Position numbers and translations under genes: made by a program | Notes under the pieces: generated by a model | The model's database searches: none | The model's input: the letters and a program-made list of their open reading frames with translations, nothing else | Told to the model about the DNA's origin: nothing | In this document: piece by piece, positions 41,805-50,981 of the stretch | Position numbering within the stretch: position 1 is the first letter of the stretch | How the letters are laid out: the number at the start of each line of letters is the position of its first letter | Assembly (NCBI GenBank): GCA_035713725.1 | Contig: DASTMZ010000051.1 | Span: 10,988-74,987 of the forward strand | DNA: 64,000 nt | Reading direction: 5' to 3' | Origin: DASQPR01 sp035713725 | GTDB taxonomy: Bacteria; Actinomycetota; Actinomycetes; Mycobacteriales; Micromonosporaceae

Positions 41805-43061
41805 GTGGAGGAAGCGGTAGCGGGCCTGTCGGACGGCGTCGATGCGCTCGCCGCGCGGGCCCCTTGGTCCTTGTCCGACGCGCAATTGACCGACGCGATC
41901 CGCGGCGTCCAATCGCTCGTGACGCGACTGACCGGCGTGCTGGCCGGCTTGGCGCGGGAGGCCGACGGTCGCGCGCTGCCGACCCGGAACGGCGCCGTCA
42001 ATACCGTCACCTGGCTGCGCGACCAGCTCCGCATCAGCATCGGCGAAGCCCGCGCACTGGTCACGATCGGCGCCACCATGCACCGGCGCGGCGCGGTCGC
42101 GGATGCGATTTCAAGCGCGGCGATCACGCCGTCGCAAGCCACCGCGATCGCGAGCACACTCGCGGACCTTCCGGCCGACGCCGAGCCGTCGGTGGTTGAC
42201 AAGGCCGAGACGATGCTGATCGGTTACGCGTCGGAGTTCGAGCCGGCCATCTTGCGCCGATTGGGGACGCGGGTGCTCCGTCACGTCGCGCCCGATCTCG
42301 ACGACGAGCGACTGCGGCAGCGACTCGAGCGAGAGGCTCGGCACGCGCGGCAACGTCGTGGGTTCACGATGTCGAGCGATGGCTTGGGCGGAGTCCGAGT
42401 CTTCGGAACGCTGGACACCGAGGCGGCTGCGATCATCGGCGCCGCGATCGAGCCATTGAGTCGTCCGATCCGTGACGACAACGAACCGGACTCGCGGACG
42501 CCCGCGGCGCGCCGGGCGGACGCCCTGGCCGAGGTCTGCCGACTCGCGCTGCGCACCGACGCGTTGCCGACAAACGGCGGCCAGCCGGCGCACCTGGTGG
42601 TCACGGTCGACTTCGCGGCATTAGCTCGTGACGTCGCGGTCGGCCAACTGGACTCGGGTGCGGCGGTGCCGCCGAGCGCGCTGCGGCGACTCGCCTGCGG
42701 CGCCGGCGTCCTGCCGACCGTGTTGAACGGTGTCGGTGTGCCGATCGACCTCGGCCGCACTCGGCGCCTCTTCAGCGGGGCTGCCCGGCAGGCAGTGCTC
42801 ATCCGTGACGGCGGATGCGCATTCCCCGGCTGCGATCGGCCGCAGCGGTGGTGCGACGTCCACCACATCAATTCGTGGTCGGACGGTGGCTCAACCGACC
42901 TGGACAACGGCGTAGCCCTCTGTGGCTTCCACCATCGCCTCGTGCATCAGGGCGACTGGACGGTCCGGGTTGGGTCGGACCGGCGACCCGAGTTCGTCCC
43001 GCCGGCCTACATCGACGCGTCGCGACGACCGCGCCGCAACCCATATCACTTGCGCACATAG
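41805..43061 (+). CDS. DUF222 / HNH endonuclease-domain protein
   Basis: 418 residues from GTG at 41805 (in-frame GTG at 41790 possible). The N-terminal DUF222 region (LTDAIRGVQSLVTRLTGVLAGLAREAD, TVTWLRDQLRISIGEAR) is followed by a C-terminal HNH nuclease: CAFPGCDRPQRWCDVHHI, SWSDGGSTDLDNGVALCGFHHRLVH. These proteins are numerous in actinomycete genomes and their role is unsettled (possibly mobile or defence-related). There is no intein, intron or transposase nearby, so mobility is not supported here. Confidence 0.92.
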   Translation: MEEAVAGLSDGVDALAARAPWSLSDAQLTDAIRGVQSLVTRLTGVLAGLAREADGRALPTRNGAVNTVTWLRDQLRISIGEARALVTIGATMHRRGAVADAISSAAITPSQATAIASTLADLPADAEPSVVDKAETMLIGYASEFEPAILRRLGTRVLRHVAPDLDDERLRQRLEREARHARQRRGFTMSSDGLGGVRVFGTLDTEAAAIIGAAIEPLSRPIRDDNEPDSRTPAARRADALAEVCRLALRTDALPTNGGQPAHLVVTVDFAALARDVAVGQLDSGAAVPPSALRRLACGAGVLPTVLNGVGVPIDLGRTRRLFSGAARQAVLIRDGGCAFPGCDRPQRWCDVHHINSWSDGGSTDLDNGVALCGFHHRLVHQGDWTVRVGSDRRPEFVPPAYIDASRRPRRNPYHLRT

Positions 43062-43165
43062 GTCGGCATCGTTCCCGGCTCAAGACCCTTGGGCGGTCGC
43101 ACCGGCGACTCCGCTCGCATCGTGGGCATCGCAGCGGTCCGGGCGTGGCCGAGATGCGGCGCCCG

Positions 43166-43171
43166 TACGCT
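43166..43171 (+). promoter_or_regulatory. Candidate -10 (TACGCT), aminotransferase
   Basis: TACGCT lies exactly 7 nt before the ATG at 43179. Confidence 0.45.
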
Positions 43172-43178
43172 GGTCGGC

Positions 43179-44324
43179 ATGACCGCCGAGCAGTTGATCT
43201 CGTTCGCCCGCGGGGCGCCGTCCATCGACATCATTGACGTTGCCGGGCTCAAGGCGGCCGCCGCGCGCGCGTTCGATGCCGACCCGGTCGGGCTCACCGG
43301 CTACGGCACGTCGGTCGGCTATCCGCCGTTGCGCGAGTGGATCGCGGACAAGCATGGCGTTGACGTGGACAACGTCATCGTGACCAACGGCTCGCTCGAG
43401 GCGGACGCGTTCGTGTTCCAGCATTTCGTCAAGCCTGGCGACGCGGTGATCGTGGAGAAACCGACGTACGACCGGACGCTCGCGAATCTGCTCGCGCTCG
43501 GCGCGGACGTCTACCAGATCAACCTGGACGCCGACGGCATCGACGTGGACGACGTACGCGCGCTGCTGGAATCCGGCGTACGCCCGACGCTCGCGCACAT
43601 CATCCCGAACTTCCAGAACCCGGCCGGTGTTACGTTGTCGGCCGCGCGCAGGTCGGCGCTGGTCGCGCTCGCCGCCGAGTATGGCTTCATGATCTTCGAA
43701 GACGACCCGTACGCGGACATCCGCTTTCGCGGCGAGCGCCTACCCACCATGCTCAGCCTCGACGCCCACGGCCGTGACGCTAACGGCCGAGACGCTAACG
43801 GCCGAGAAGTTAACGGCAACGTGGTGCACGCCAGTTCGTTCACCAAGACCGTCTGTCCTGGCGTACGGGTTGGCTACCTGGTCGGTCCGAAGCCGCTCAT
43901 CGCGACGATCGCCAAGCGTGCCACCAGCCTCTACATCTCGCCGGTCATGGTCACCGAGGCGATCGTCTATCAGTTCTGCGTATCCGGCGACATCGACGCG
44001 TCGATCAAGACCGTGTGCGCCGCGCTGGGCGAGCGTGCGTCGACCCTCGCGGCCTCGCTGCGAAAGCACATACCGGGCGTACGGTTCACCGAGCCCAACG
44101 GCGGTTACTTCCTGTGGGTCGAGCTACCTGACGATGTCGACGTCGCCAGGGTCGTACCGGCCGCGGCCGAGCGTGGCGTCGCGGTCGTCATGGGCAGCGA
44201 CTTCCTGCTCGAGGGCGGCCGGCACGCGCTGCGGCTGGCGTATTCGGCGGTCACCGTCAACAAGATCGACGAGGGCGTACGCCGTTTGGCCGCGGCGATC
44301 GAGGAGACGCGCGCCGCGAACTGA
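43179..44324 (+). CDS. PLP-dependent aminotransferase (class I/II, MocR/AlaT-like fold)
   Basis: 381 residues. Fold-type I features: LTGYGTSVGYPPLREWIA, VTNGSLEADAFVF, IIPNFQNPAG with the substrate-binding Asn, FEDDPYADIRF with the Asp, and the Schiff-base Lys in SSFTKTVCPGVRVGY. This pattern matches the stand-alone 2-aminoadipate/valine-pyruvate type aminotransferases. The N-terminal GntR helix-turn-helix of MocR proteins is absent. Three 5-residue repeats (GRDAN) sit just before the Lys region. The amino-acid substrate is unknown. Confidence 0.9.
   Translation: MTAEQLISFARGAPSIDIIDVAGLKAAAARAFDADPVGLTGYGTSVGYPPLREWIADKHGVDVDNVIVTNGSLEADAFVFQHFVKPGDAVIVEKPTYDRTLANLLALGADVYQINLDADGIDVDDVRALLESGVRPTLAHIIPNFQNPAGVTLSAARRSALVALAAEYGFMIFEDDPYADIRFRGERLPTMLSLDAHGRDANGRDANGREVNGNVVHASSFTKTVCPGVRVGYLVGPKPLIATIAKRATSLYISPVMVTEAIVYQFCVSGDIDASIKTVCAALGERASTLAASLRKHIPGVRFTEPNGGYFLWVELPDDVDVARVVPAAAERGVAVVMGSDFLLEGGRHALRLAYSAVTVNKIDEGVRRLAAAIEETRAAN
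43770..43814. repeat. 15-bp in-frame tandem repeat (3 units) in aminotransferase
   Basis: Three 15-bp units encode GRDAN, GRDAN and GREVN about 12 residues before the catalytic Lys segment. Confidence 0.85.
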
Positions 44325-44927
44325 TGCGCCGCATGATCCGATCGGACGAATCCCGCGACGTGCTACGGCGACGGTGCTGGCATGCGTACCCCCGCTGCCG
44401 CACAATGCACCGGGCGATCAGCGGCTCCGGGATCAGAGGCTCTGCACGATCAGAAGCTCTGCACGATCAGAAGCTCTGCGCACACGATCGCCAGCCGACC
44501 AACCCTCGCGGCGGCACCGGGCGCGTCAGATGTCCCCCCACCCCACATCGGACCTGCCCGGTGCCGCCATCCCGCGACATCCCATGCCAGCCGTCCGAGA
44601 CCGCCTCGCCATCGCACTGGTGGGCCATCCAGCGGGTGTGGCGCCGGATACGCGACTGAAGAAATCCCCGGTGAACGGGTAACCTCTGCCGCGGAAGTAC
44701 GTCGCCCCGGCCATTACCTCCGACCTTGACCAGAGACCCGCCGCCATGGGCTCGGCGCGTACCGCCACGGGACCAAAGTCGTGAATCGTCGCACCCCTCC
44801 AGCCGCGCGCAGTGCAACGCGCGCGGGCTGGCGCGCGGCGCGAACGCGACTTCCCATCCTGGTGCACTACAAACGGCCGGCACGCCGGCCACTCGAGCCG
44901 ACAGGACGCGAGCGGGAGGTGAAGAGC
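44325..44927. other. Gene-free stretch upstream of corA
   Basis: About 600 bp with no convincing gene. It contains a 17-bp tandem repeat (44431-44481) and must include the corA promoter. A leftward frame covering 44526-45500 is antisense to corA and not credible. A magnesium riboswitch was considered; I saw nothing I could identify. Confidence 0.5.
44431..44481. repeat. 17-bp tandem repeat, three units
   Basis: Unit GATCAGAAGCTCTGCAC, three copies with one or two differences, between the aminotransferase and corA genes. Confidence 0.85.
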
Positions 44928-46043
44928 ATGGCGCGCAAGGAAGATGACCGCGACCCACGGGGCCTGACCAGGGCACTCAGCGCGATGACGCGGATTCTCG
45001 GTACGACCCCGACCCGCCATCCACATGACATCGGCGGCGTCTCGCATCGGTCGATCGTCGACTGCGCCGTCTACGTCCACGGCAAGCGCCGCCCCGGCAG
45101 CTGGGACTACGCCGAGGCGCTCGACACCGTACGCCGCACGCCGAACTCGTTCATGTGGCTTGGTCTCCATCAGCCGCGCGCCGAGGAACTCGCCGACATC
45201 GCGGAGACGTTCGAGTTGCACGAGCTGCCGGTCGAGGACGCTCTTCAGGGCTACCAGCGGCCGAAGATCGAGCGCTACCCGGCGATGACGTTCGCCGCGT
45301 TGCGTACCACCCGCTACATCGAGCACAGCGAGCTGACTGAGACGTCGGAGATCGTCGAGACCGGCCATGTGATGCTGTTCCTCGGTAAGGATTTCGTCAT
45401 CACCGTCCGGCACGGCGCGCCGACCGAGCTGGCCTCGCTGCGCGCCGATCTCGAGGCGGATCCGGAGCAGCTCGCCGAGGGGCCGTGGGCGGTCGCGCAC
45501 CGCATCTACGACCGCATCGTCGACACGTACGTCGAGACGGCAACGCAGATCGAGTTGGACATCGACCAGCTCGAGGACAGCGTGTTCGCGCGCGACCGGC
45601 GGAGTTCAATCCAGCGCATCTACCAACTCAAGCGCGAGTTGGTGGAGTTCAAGCGCGCGGTGCTGCCGTTGCAGCGGCCCGTTGCCGACATCGCCGGCGG
45701 CCACATCGCCGACGTACCCCTGGAACTGCAGCGCTACTTCCGCGACGTGAACGACAACCTGAGCCGCACCGTGGATCAGGTTCTGTCATTCGACGACCTG
45801 CTGAACTCGATCCTGCAGGCCAGGCTCGCGCAAGTGACCGTCGACCAGAACGACGACATGCGCAAGATCGCGGCGTGGGCCGGTATCGCGGCGGTCTGGA
45901 CCGCGGTCGCCGGCATCTACGGCATGAACTTCCACTACATGCCGGAGCTGAACTGGCGCTACGGCTACCCCGCGGTGCTCGCGCTCAGCCTGCTCGCCTC
46001 GATCATCCTCTACCGCCAGTTCCGCAAGTCCGGCTGGCTGTAG
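44928..46043 (+). CDS. corA: Magnesium/cobalt channel CorA
   Basis: 371 residues. Start ATG at 44928, after a GGGAGGTG sequence 7 nt away. A large N-terminal cytoplasmic domain (acidic and helical), the long coupling helix (IQRIYQLKRELVEFKRAVLPL), and two C-terminal membrane segments with the pore signature YGMNFHYMPEL. CorA forms pentameric Mg2+ channels in the inner membrane. A longer frame (from 44781) would lose this ribosome-binding site. Confidence 0.95.
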   Translation: MARKEDDRDPRGLTRALSAMTRILGTTPTRHPHDIGGVSHRSIVDCAVYVHGKRRPGSWDYAEALDTVRRTPNSFMWLGLHQPRAEELADIAETFELHELPVEDALQGYQRPKIERYPAMTFAALRTTRYIEHSELTETSEIVETGHVMLFLGKDFVITVRHGAPTELASLRADLEADPEQLAEGPWAVAHRIYDRIVDTYVETATQIELDIDQLEDSVFARDRRSSIQRIYQLKRELVEFKRAVLPLQRPVADIAGGHIADVPLELQRYFRDVNDNLSRTVDQVLSFDDLLNSILQARLAQVTVDQNDDMRKIAAWAGIAAVWTAVAGIYGMNFHYMPELNWRYGYPAVLALSLLASIILYRQFRKSGWL

Positions 46044-46130
46044 GCCCGCTGGCTGGAACTCCCGCCAGGCGGCAGACATCGTCCGCCCGCCACAGATCCT
46101 GCGGGTGCCGGGTGTTACGACAGTCGACCG

Positions 46131-47078
46131 CTACCGACGGTGGCGGTCCTTGGAGGAACGCAGGACGTCGTCGACCTCGTCCGCGGTCGCGCCGGTGGCC
46201 GGATCGCTGGACTTGCCGGACGCCTTCGACCCGCGACGAGTCGACGCGTCGTTCAACTTCGCGTCGGCCTTGTCGGCGAGGTGGTGCGCGGTGTCGCCGC
46301 CTCGAGGCTTCGGCTCGGACATGGCGTCGCGCATTTCGTCGGTCATTTCGCCGGGCATGCCGCCCATCCCGGTCTCGCCCATCCCGGTGTCGGTCATTCC
46401 GGAACTGCGACGGCCGGTGTCGCGCATCGCGTCGCCGCTCACACCGGCCGCGCGCGACCCACCGCCACCGCGCGCATCCTGGATTCGTCGCTGCACGCTG
46501 TCGACGGACATGCCGTGGTCCCTGGCCCAGCCGGCCATCTTCGACGCGGCACGCGGCCGGCCGTTGCGTTCGCGGTTGGCAGCGCGGGTCTCGTCGACCA
46601 ACGCGTCCGCCTCGTCCTGCAGCGCGGACGGCTCATATTCGGCCCACCGTGCGCGGTTCCGCTTGCGTGCCACGAGCGCTCCAGTCGCGCCGATGGCGGC
46701 CCCCGCCGCGACGATCGAAGCGACTGTCGCCGAGGTGCGGCCGCCACCGTTGCCGTTTCCGTTTCCGCGGCGCTTCTCGGCGTCCGGCAGCTTCGTCGCC
46801 CGGATCGCACCCTGGCGGGCCGCGTCCGCGATCGGCGTCACGAACGCGATCGTGGTATCCCATCCTTGGGAGGCAGCGCCCCGAAGGCGTTCCGCGCCTG
46901 GACCGACGTATTCGCGGGCCGAACCCATCCGGCCACGCGCCATGCCCATCCGCGGCCCGACCGTAGCGCCGATCCCGCCGGCAGCGTGCGTCGCGGCCAG
47001 CCGGAAGTGATCCATGCTCTCCCCGAATTCGGCGCGGGCGAGATCCTGCCGGGTCTGCGCCTGACCGCGTCCAAACAC
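46131..47078 (-). CDS. Membrane-anchored protein of unknown function (DUF5324-like layout)
   Basis: 315 residues from GTG at 47078, with GGGAGGT about 7 nt upstream. Basic helical N-terminus with repeated Met/Gly/Arg (MGMARGRMGSAREY), a single membrane segment (TVASIVAAGAAIGATGALVA) followed by RKRNRARW, and a long Asp/Met/Gly tail with repeats of TDTGMGETGMGGMPGEM. The N-terminus plus one membrane span recalls actinobacterial DUF5324 proteins, which I cannot confirm. Divergent from the cyclophilin gene. Confidence 0.6.
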   Translation of the reverse strand: MFGRGQAQTRQDLARAEFGESMDHFRLAATHAAGGIGATVGPRMGMARGRMGSAREYVGPGAERLRGAASQGWDTTIAFVTPIADAARQGAIRATKLPDAEKRRGNGNGNGGGRTSATVASIVAAGAAIGATGALVARKRNRARWAEYEPSALQDEADALVDETRAANRERNGRPRAASKMAGWARDHGMSVDSVQRRIQDARGGGGSRAAGVSGDAMRDTGRRSSGMTDTGMGETGMGGMPGEMTDEMRDAMSEPKPRGGDTAHHLADKADAKLNDASTRRGSKASGKSSDPATGATADEVDDVLRSSKDRHRR

Positions 47079-47304
47079 GTGCCCCACCTCCCGTTTGGTG
47101 ATCCACCGAACGTGGCACTCACCGAACATCCTGCCCGCTCAAGGCTGGGCGCATGGGCAGAACGGACAGATGGCAGGATTGCAGCACACCGACCAGCGAC
47201 CAACCGTCACTAACCCGGTCGTACGACCCGTTGAACTCTTAGATGCACGTTGCGACGCATGCTCCGTTCCGACACACGTTCCCTTCTGACTCAAGGAGCC
47301 CGCT

Positions 47305-47829
47305 GTGGCTGAAAAGACATTCGCCACCATCCACACGAACGCCGGTCCGATCCGCGTGGAGCTGTTCGCCAACCACGCCCCGAAGACGGTCCGCAACTTC
47401 GTTGGCCTCGCAGAGGGTACGCAGGACTATCGCGACCCGAAGACCGGAGCGCCGGGCAGCGGGCCGTACTACGACGGGACGATCTTCCACCGCGTGATTA
47501 GCGGCTTCATGATCCAGGGCGGCGACCCAACGGGTACCGGCCGGGGCGGCCCGGGCTACACGTTCGGCGACGAGTTCCACCCCGAGTTGCAGTTCAACCG
47601 GCCCTACCTGCTCGCGATGGCGAACGCCGGCCCGGGTACGAACGGATCGCAGTTCTTCATCACGGTCGGCCCGACGCCGCATCTGAACATGAAGCACACG
47701 ATCTTCGGAGAGGTCGCGGACGCCGAGTCGCAGCGGGTCGTCGACGCGATCGCGGGTGCCCCGACGGCACCCGGCGACCGGCCGGTCAAGGACATCGTGA
47801 TCGACCGCGTCGACGTCGAGCGACTGTAG
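47305..47829 (+). CDS. Peptidyl-prolyl cis-trans isomerase, cyclophilin type
   Basis: 174 residues, GTG start with AAGGAG 6 nt upstream. Cyclophilin core: FHRVISGFMIQGGDPTGTGRGGPGYTFGDEF, LLAMANAGPGTNGSQFFITVGPTPHLN, with the catalytic Arg in FHRV. No signal peptide, so cytoplasmic. Catalyses proline isomerisation during protein folding; similar to PpiA. Confidence 0.95.
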   Translation: MAEKTFATIHTNAGPIRVELFANHAPKTVRNFVGLAEGTQDYRDPKTGAPGSGPYYDGTIFHRVISGFMIQGGDPTGTGRGGPGYTFGDEFHPELQFNRPYLLAMANAGPGTNGSQFFITVGPTPHLNMKHTIFGEVADAESQRVVDAIAGAPTAPGDRPVKDIVIDRVDVERL

Positions 47830-47846
47830 GCCGACCAGCACACCCG

Positions 47847-47910
47847 CCGAACTGCACATCCACCGAACTGCACATCTGCCGAGCCGTACATCCACCGAAC
47901 TGCACATCTG
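47847..47910. repeat. 16-bp tandem repeat, four units
   Basis: Four 16-bp units (CCGAACTGCACATC plus two variable bases; third copy diverged) lie between the cyclophilin and rhomboid genes. Confidence 0.8.
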
Positions 47911-47998
47911 CCGAGCCGCGACAGACATCGAGCGGAAGCAGCCGTCGACTAGCTCGGAGTCGATCATTTCGAGGTCGATCACCGGGGCGTCCGGGAGC

Positions 47999-48004
47999 TA
48001 CTCT
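47999..48004 (+). promoter_or_regulatory. Candidate -10 (TACTCT), rhomboid gene
   Basis: TACTCT lies exactly 7 nt before the ATG at 48012. Confidence 0.45.
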
Positions 48005-48011
48005 TCCGAGC

Positions 48012-48983
48012 ATGACTCAGGTCCCGCCGCCGCCGGTGAGCGCACCCGTTTGTTACCGGCATCCGTCGCGCGAGACCTACGTCCGCTGCACCCGATGTGA
48101 CCGACCGATCTGCCCGGACTGCATGCGGGCTGCCTCGGTCGGTCACCAGTGCCCGGAGTGCGTCGCGCAGGGTCGCCGGACGCAACGACCGGTCCGTACG
48201 GCGTTCGGCGCCACCCGTACCGGCGTCCATGGGTACGCGACGATCGGCCTGATCGTGGCGAACGTGGTGATGTTCATCGCGTCCGTGATCTCCGCGAAGA
48301 ACGCGGGCGCGGCGCTCGGCGGCGGCAACCTCGGCGGTCTGGTCGGCCGGCCGACACCGCTCACGAACGATCTGAGTGTTCTTGGCGAGGTGACGTACAC
48401 GCGGCTCGGTAGCAGCAACATCACATTCACGACCGGCATCGCCGACAGCGAGTACTACCGCCTGTTCACCGCGATGTTCATGCACTACGGACTGCTGCAC
48501 ATCGCGTTGAACATGTGGGCCCTGTGGGTGCTCGGGCGGCCGCTCGAGGCGATGTTCGGACCATGGCGCTTCCTTGCCGTCTACCTGGTCTGCGGCCTCG
48601 GCGGCAACGTCGCGGCGTACGTTTTCGCCCCGGGCGCCGCGGCGGCCGGCGCATCGACCGCGATCTTCGGCCTGTTCGGCGTGTTCTTCTTCGTGCTCCG
48701 AAAACTCAACTTGAGCGTGCAGTCCCTCGTGCCCGTACTGATCCTGAACCTGGTGATCACGTTCAGCGCGTCGGCATATATCTCGGTCGCCGGCCACATA
48801 GGTGGGCTCATCACCGGTGGTCTCATCGGTTATAGCTTCGCCCACGTGCCCCAACAGCGACGAACCCAGCTGCAGAGTACGATCCTGGTTGGCCTGGTCA
48901 TTGTGTTCGGGGTCGCGGCCGTACTGCAGACCCAGCACCTGACGAGCACGTTGCCGCCGCTGCCTGCGAACCTCGGAGGATAA
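48012..48983 (+). CDS. Rhomboid intramembrane serine protease with N-terminal zinc finger
   Basis: 323 residues. The first 55 residues hold a B-box-like zinc finger (CYRH, CTRCDRPICPDCM, HQCPEC). Seven or so membrane segments follow. Catalytic Ser in GAST (AAAAGASTAIFG), catalytic His in the later AGHIGGLITG, and HIALNMWALW after FMHYG, all rhomboid marks. Cleaves membrane proteins within the bilayer. The zinc-finger plus rhomboid layout is common in actinobacteria. The substrate is unknown. Confidence 0.93.
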   Translation: MTQVPPPPVSAPVCYRHPSRETYVRCTRCDRPICPDCMRAASVGHQCPECVAQGRRTQRPVRTAFGATRTGVHGYATIGLIVANVVMFIASVISAKNAGAALGGGNLGGLVGRPTPLTNDLSVLGEVTYTRLGSSNITFTTGIADSEYYRLFTAMFMHYGLLHIALNMWALWVLGRPLEAMFGPWRFLAVYLVCGLGGNVAAYVFAPGAAAAGASTAIFGLFGVFFFVLRKLNLSVQSLVPVLILNLVITFSASAYISVAGHIGGLITGGLIGYSFAHVPQQRRTQLQSTILVGLVIVFGVAAVLQTQHLTSTLPPLPANLGG

Positions 48984-48992
48984 GATCCGGGT

Positions 48993-49589
48993 TCAGTGCT
49001 CGCCGCGCACCTCGCGTAGCAGTTCGAGCGCCTCGGCCGGCGGCATGCCGAGGTCGTAGCGGCTGAAGAAATGCAGCGACTCGCCGGCATCCACTTCGAG
49101 GAGGGCCTGGCGGCCGCCGTAGCGTGAGCGCTCATCGAGTCGCACCCGATCGATCTCGGACCACGCCAAGCGCCGATGGCCGGCAAACCCTGCGGTCACT
49201 GTCACGCCGTCGGTGTCGGCCGCGAGCCGGACCGGAGCGAGGACATCGCGTGCACCGTAGACGACGAGCCCGGCGCCGACGATCGCGCCGACGATGAGGC
49301 CGGTCGCCGATGCGCGCGCCACGATGGGCGTCGCGATGAAGATCGCGGCGCCGATGAACTTGACCCACATGAATCTCTGGTCACAGCGGAACCGCACCTC
49401 GGTGGCCGGCGCGCGCGGCGGCTCGATCTCCGCGTCCCACTCCCGGGACCACGGCTCGGCATCATCACGGTCGGCATCATCACGGTCGGCATCATCACGG
49501 TCGGCACCGTCGTTTGCGCTGTTCTCGACGCGGTTGCGGTCGTCGTTCGGGTCAGGCCCATTTGAGGGTACGGACGGGCGGACGGCCAC
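48993..49589 (-). CDS. PH-domain-like membrane protein
   Basis: 198 residues, GTG start with GGGAG 5 nt upstream. A DDADR-repeat-rich N-terminus (about 29-45), two hydrophobic segments (VKFIGAAIFIATPIVA, ATGLIVGAIVGAGLVVYGA), then a compact C-terminal domain (DGVTVTAGFAGHRRLAWSEIDRVRLDERSRYG) typical of bacterial PH-domain proteins of mycobacterial type. Function unknown. Its end is 9 bp from the rhomboid gene end. Confidence 0.8.
   Translation of the reverse strand: MAVRPSVPSNGPDPNDDRNRVENSANDGADRDDADRDDADRDDAEPWSREWDAEIEPPRAPATEVRFRCDQRFMWVKFIGAAIFIATPIVARASATGLIVGAIVGAGLVVYGARDVLAPVRLAADTDGVTVTAGFAGHRRLAWSEIDRVRLDERSRYGGRQALLEVDAGESLHFFSRYDLGMPPAEALELLREVRGEH
49456..49500. repeat. 15-bp in-frame tandem repeat (3 units) in the PH-like gene
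   Basis: Three exact TCGGCATCATCACGG units encode a run of DDADR in the N-terminus of the PH-domain-like protein. Confidence 0.9.
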
Positions 49590-49817
49590 GGAGTCTCCCG
49601 GTCACATCGCAGTATCCCCGGTCGCGTTGACCGAGTCGGCTCGCACGCACACCGCACGTGCGACGCGTCCGACTGAATCTACCGGCGTACGTAGCCGACC
49701 CGCTTTGTGAGCCTGGGCCGCCAACGTGCCTCGCGGGTAGCATCGGTGGCACAGTCGCAGCTACTGGCGGGTACAACCGCGGTGGCCTGCATCGCGAAGG
49801 CGTACCCGGGAGTAACC

Positions 49818-50981
49818 ATGCGTGACGCGGTGATCGTCGGCGCAGCCCGGACTCCGGTCGGCCGGCGCGGCGGCGGACTTTCTGGCCTTCATCCGGTGGA
49901 CCTCTCGGGCCAGTTGCTCGCGGCGTTCACCGAACGGGTCGGATTCGACCCGACCGACGTCGACGACGTGATCTGGGGCTGCGTTTCGCAGGTCGGCGAG
50001 CAGTCGTGGAATGTCGGTCGCAGCGCCGCACTCGCGGCCGGCTGGCCTGAGTCGGTGCCGGGTACGACGATCGACCGCCAATGTGGCTCGAGCCAGCAGG
50101 CAGTGCACTTCGCCGCCGCCGCGGTCGTCTCCGGGCAGTGCGACTTCGTAATCGCTGGCGGCGTCGAGTCGATGTCACGCGTACCCATGGGCGTGAGCGG
50201 TCGGGGCGGACCCGGCCTGGCGTTCGGCGAGAGCGTCCGGGCGCGATATGCCGGCGTGGACGGGTTCGCGGATGGCTCGGCGGTGCCCTTCAACCAAGGT
50301 GTCGGCGCCGAGATGATGGCCGACCGATGGGGACTGTCCCGTCGGCAACTCGATGGTTACTCGCTCGCGAGCCACGAACGCGCGGCCGCTGCGCAGGACA
50401 ACGGCGAGTTCGACGACGAGATCGTCGCGATCGCCGGCGTCAAGGCCGACGAGGGCGTGCGTCGCGATACGACGCTGGACAAACTGGCCGAGCTCAAGAC
50501 GCCGTTCAAGGCGGACGGCGTGGTGACCGCCGGCTCGGCGTCGCAGATCTCCGACGGTGCCGCCGCGCTGGCCATTACGACATCGGAGTGGGCGGTGGCG
50601 CACGGACTCACGCCGATCGCACGCGTCCATTCCGCGGTGATCGCCGCCGACGATCCGGTCATCATGCTTACCGCCCCGATCGCAGCAACTGCGAAAGTCC
50701 TTCGGCGTGCCGGTATCCGTATTGACCAAATTGGGGTGTATGAAGTTAACGAGGCATTTGCGCCAGTACCCCTCGCTTGGCTGGCCGAGACGGGTGCCTC
50801 GCCAGAGCGTCTGAACGCCCGTGGGGGCGCCATCGCGCTCGGGCACCCGCTCGGCGGTTCCGGAGCCAGGATCATGACCACGATGGTGGCCCGGATGCGT
50901 GACACGAGGGAGCGCTATGGGCTGCAGACGATGTGCGAAGGCGGAGGCATGGCCAACGCCACGATCCTCGAACTCCTGTGA
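49818..50981 (+). CDS. Acetyl-CoA acetyltransferase / thiolase
   Basis: 387 residues from ATG at 49818 (GGGAG 6 nt upstream). Thiolase landmarks: acyl-enzyme Cys89 in IDRQCGSS, GGVESMSRVPMG, VNEAFAPVPLAW, GGAIALGHPLGGSGAR with the His, and the second Cys in CEGGGMA. Condenses or cleaves 3-ketoacyl-CoA. No beta-oxidation partner is adjacent. A longer frame from 49707 lacks family sequence. Its last codons are overlapped by the possible start of the next gene. Confidence 0.93.
   Translation: MRDAVIVGAARTPVGRRGGGLSGLHPVDLSGQLLAAFTERVGFDPTDVDDVIWGCVSQVGEQSWNVGRSAALAAGWPESVPGTTIDRQCGSSQQAVHFAAAAVVSGQCDFVIAGGVESMSRVPMGVSGRGGPGLAFGESVRARYAGVDGFADGSAVPFNQGVGAEMMADRWGLSRRQLDGYSLASHERAAAAQDNGEFDDEIVAIAGVKADEGVRRDTTLDKLAELKTPFKADGVVTAGSASQISDGAAALAITTSEWAVAHGLTPIARVHSAVIAADDPVIMLTAPIAATAKVLRRAGIRIDQIGVYEVNEAFAPVPLAWLAETGASPERLNARGGAIALGHPLGGSGARIMTTMVARMRDTRERYGLQTMCEGGGMANATILELL

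Noticed and set aside
41805..43061. DUF222/HNH gene as evidence of a mobile element
   Set aside because: No direct repeats, integrase or other mobile gene flanks it, and such genes are scattered normally in actinomycete chromosomes.
44650..44927. Magnesium-sensing riboswitch upstream of corA
   Set aside because: No sequence I could match to the M-box or other riboswitch consensus; the region is merely GC-rich.
44526..45500. Leftward frame covering the start of corA
   Set aside because: Antisense to a well-supported gene, no homology visible.
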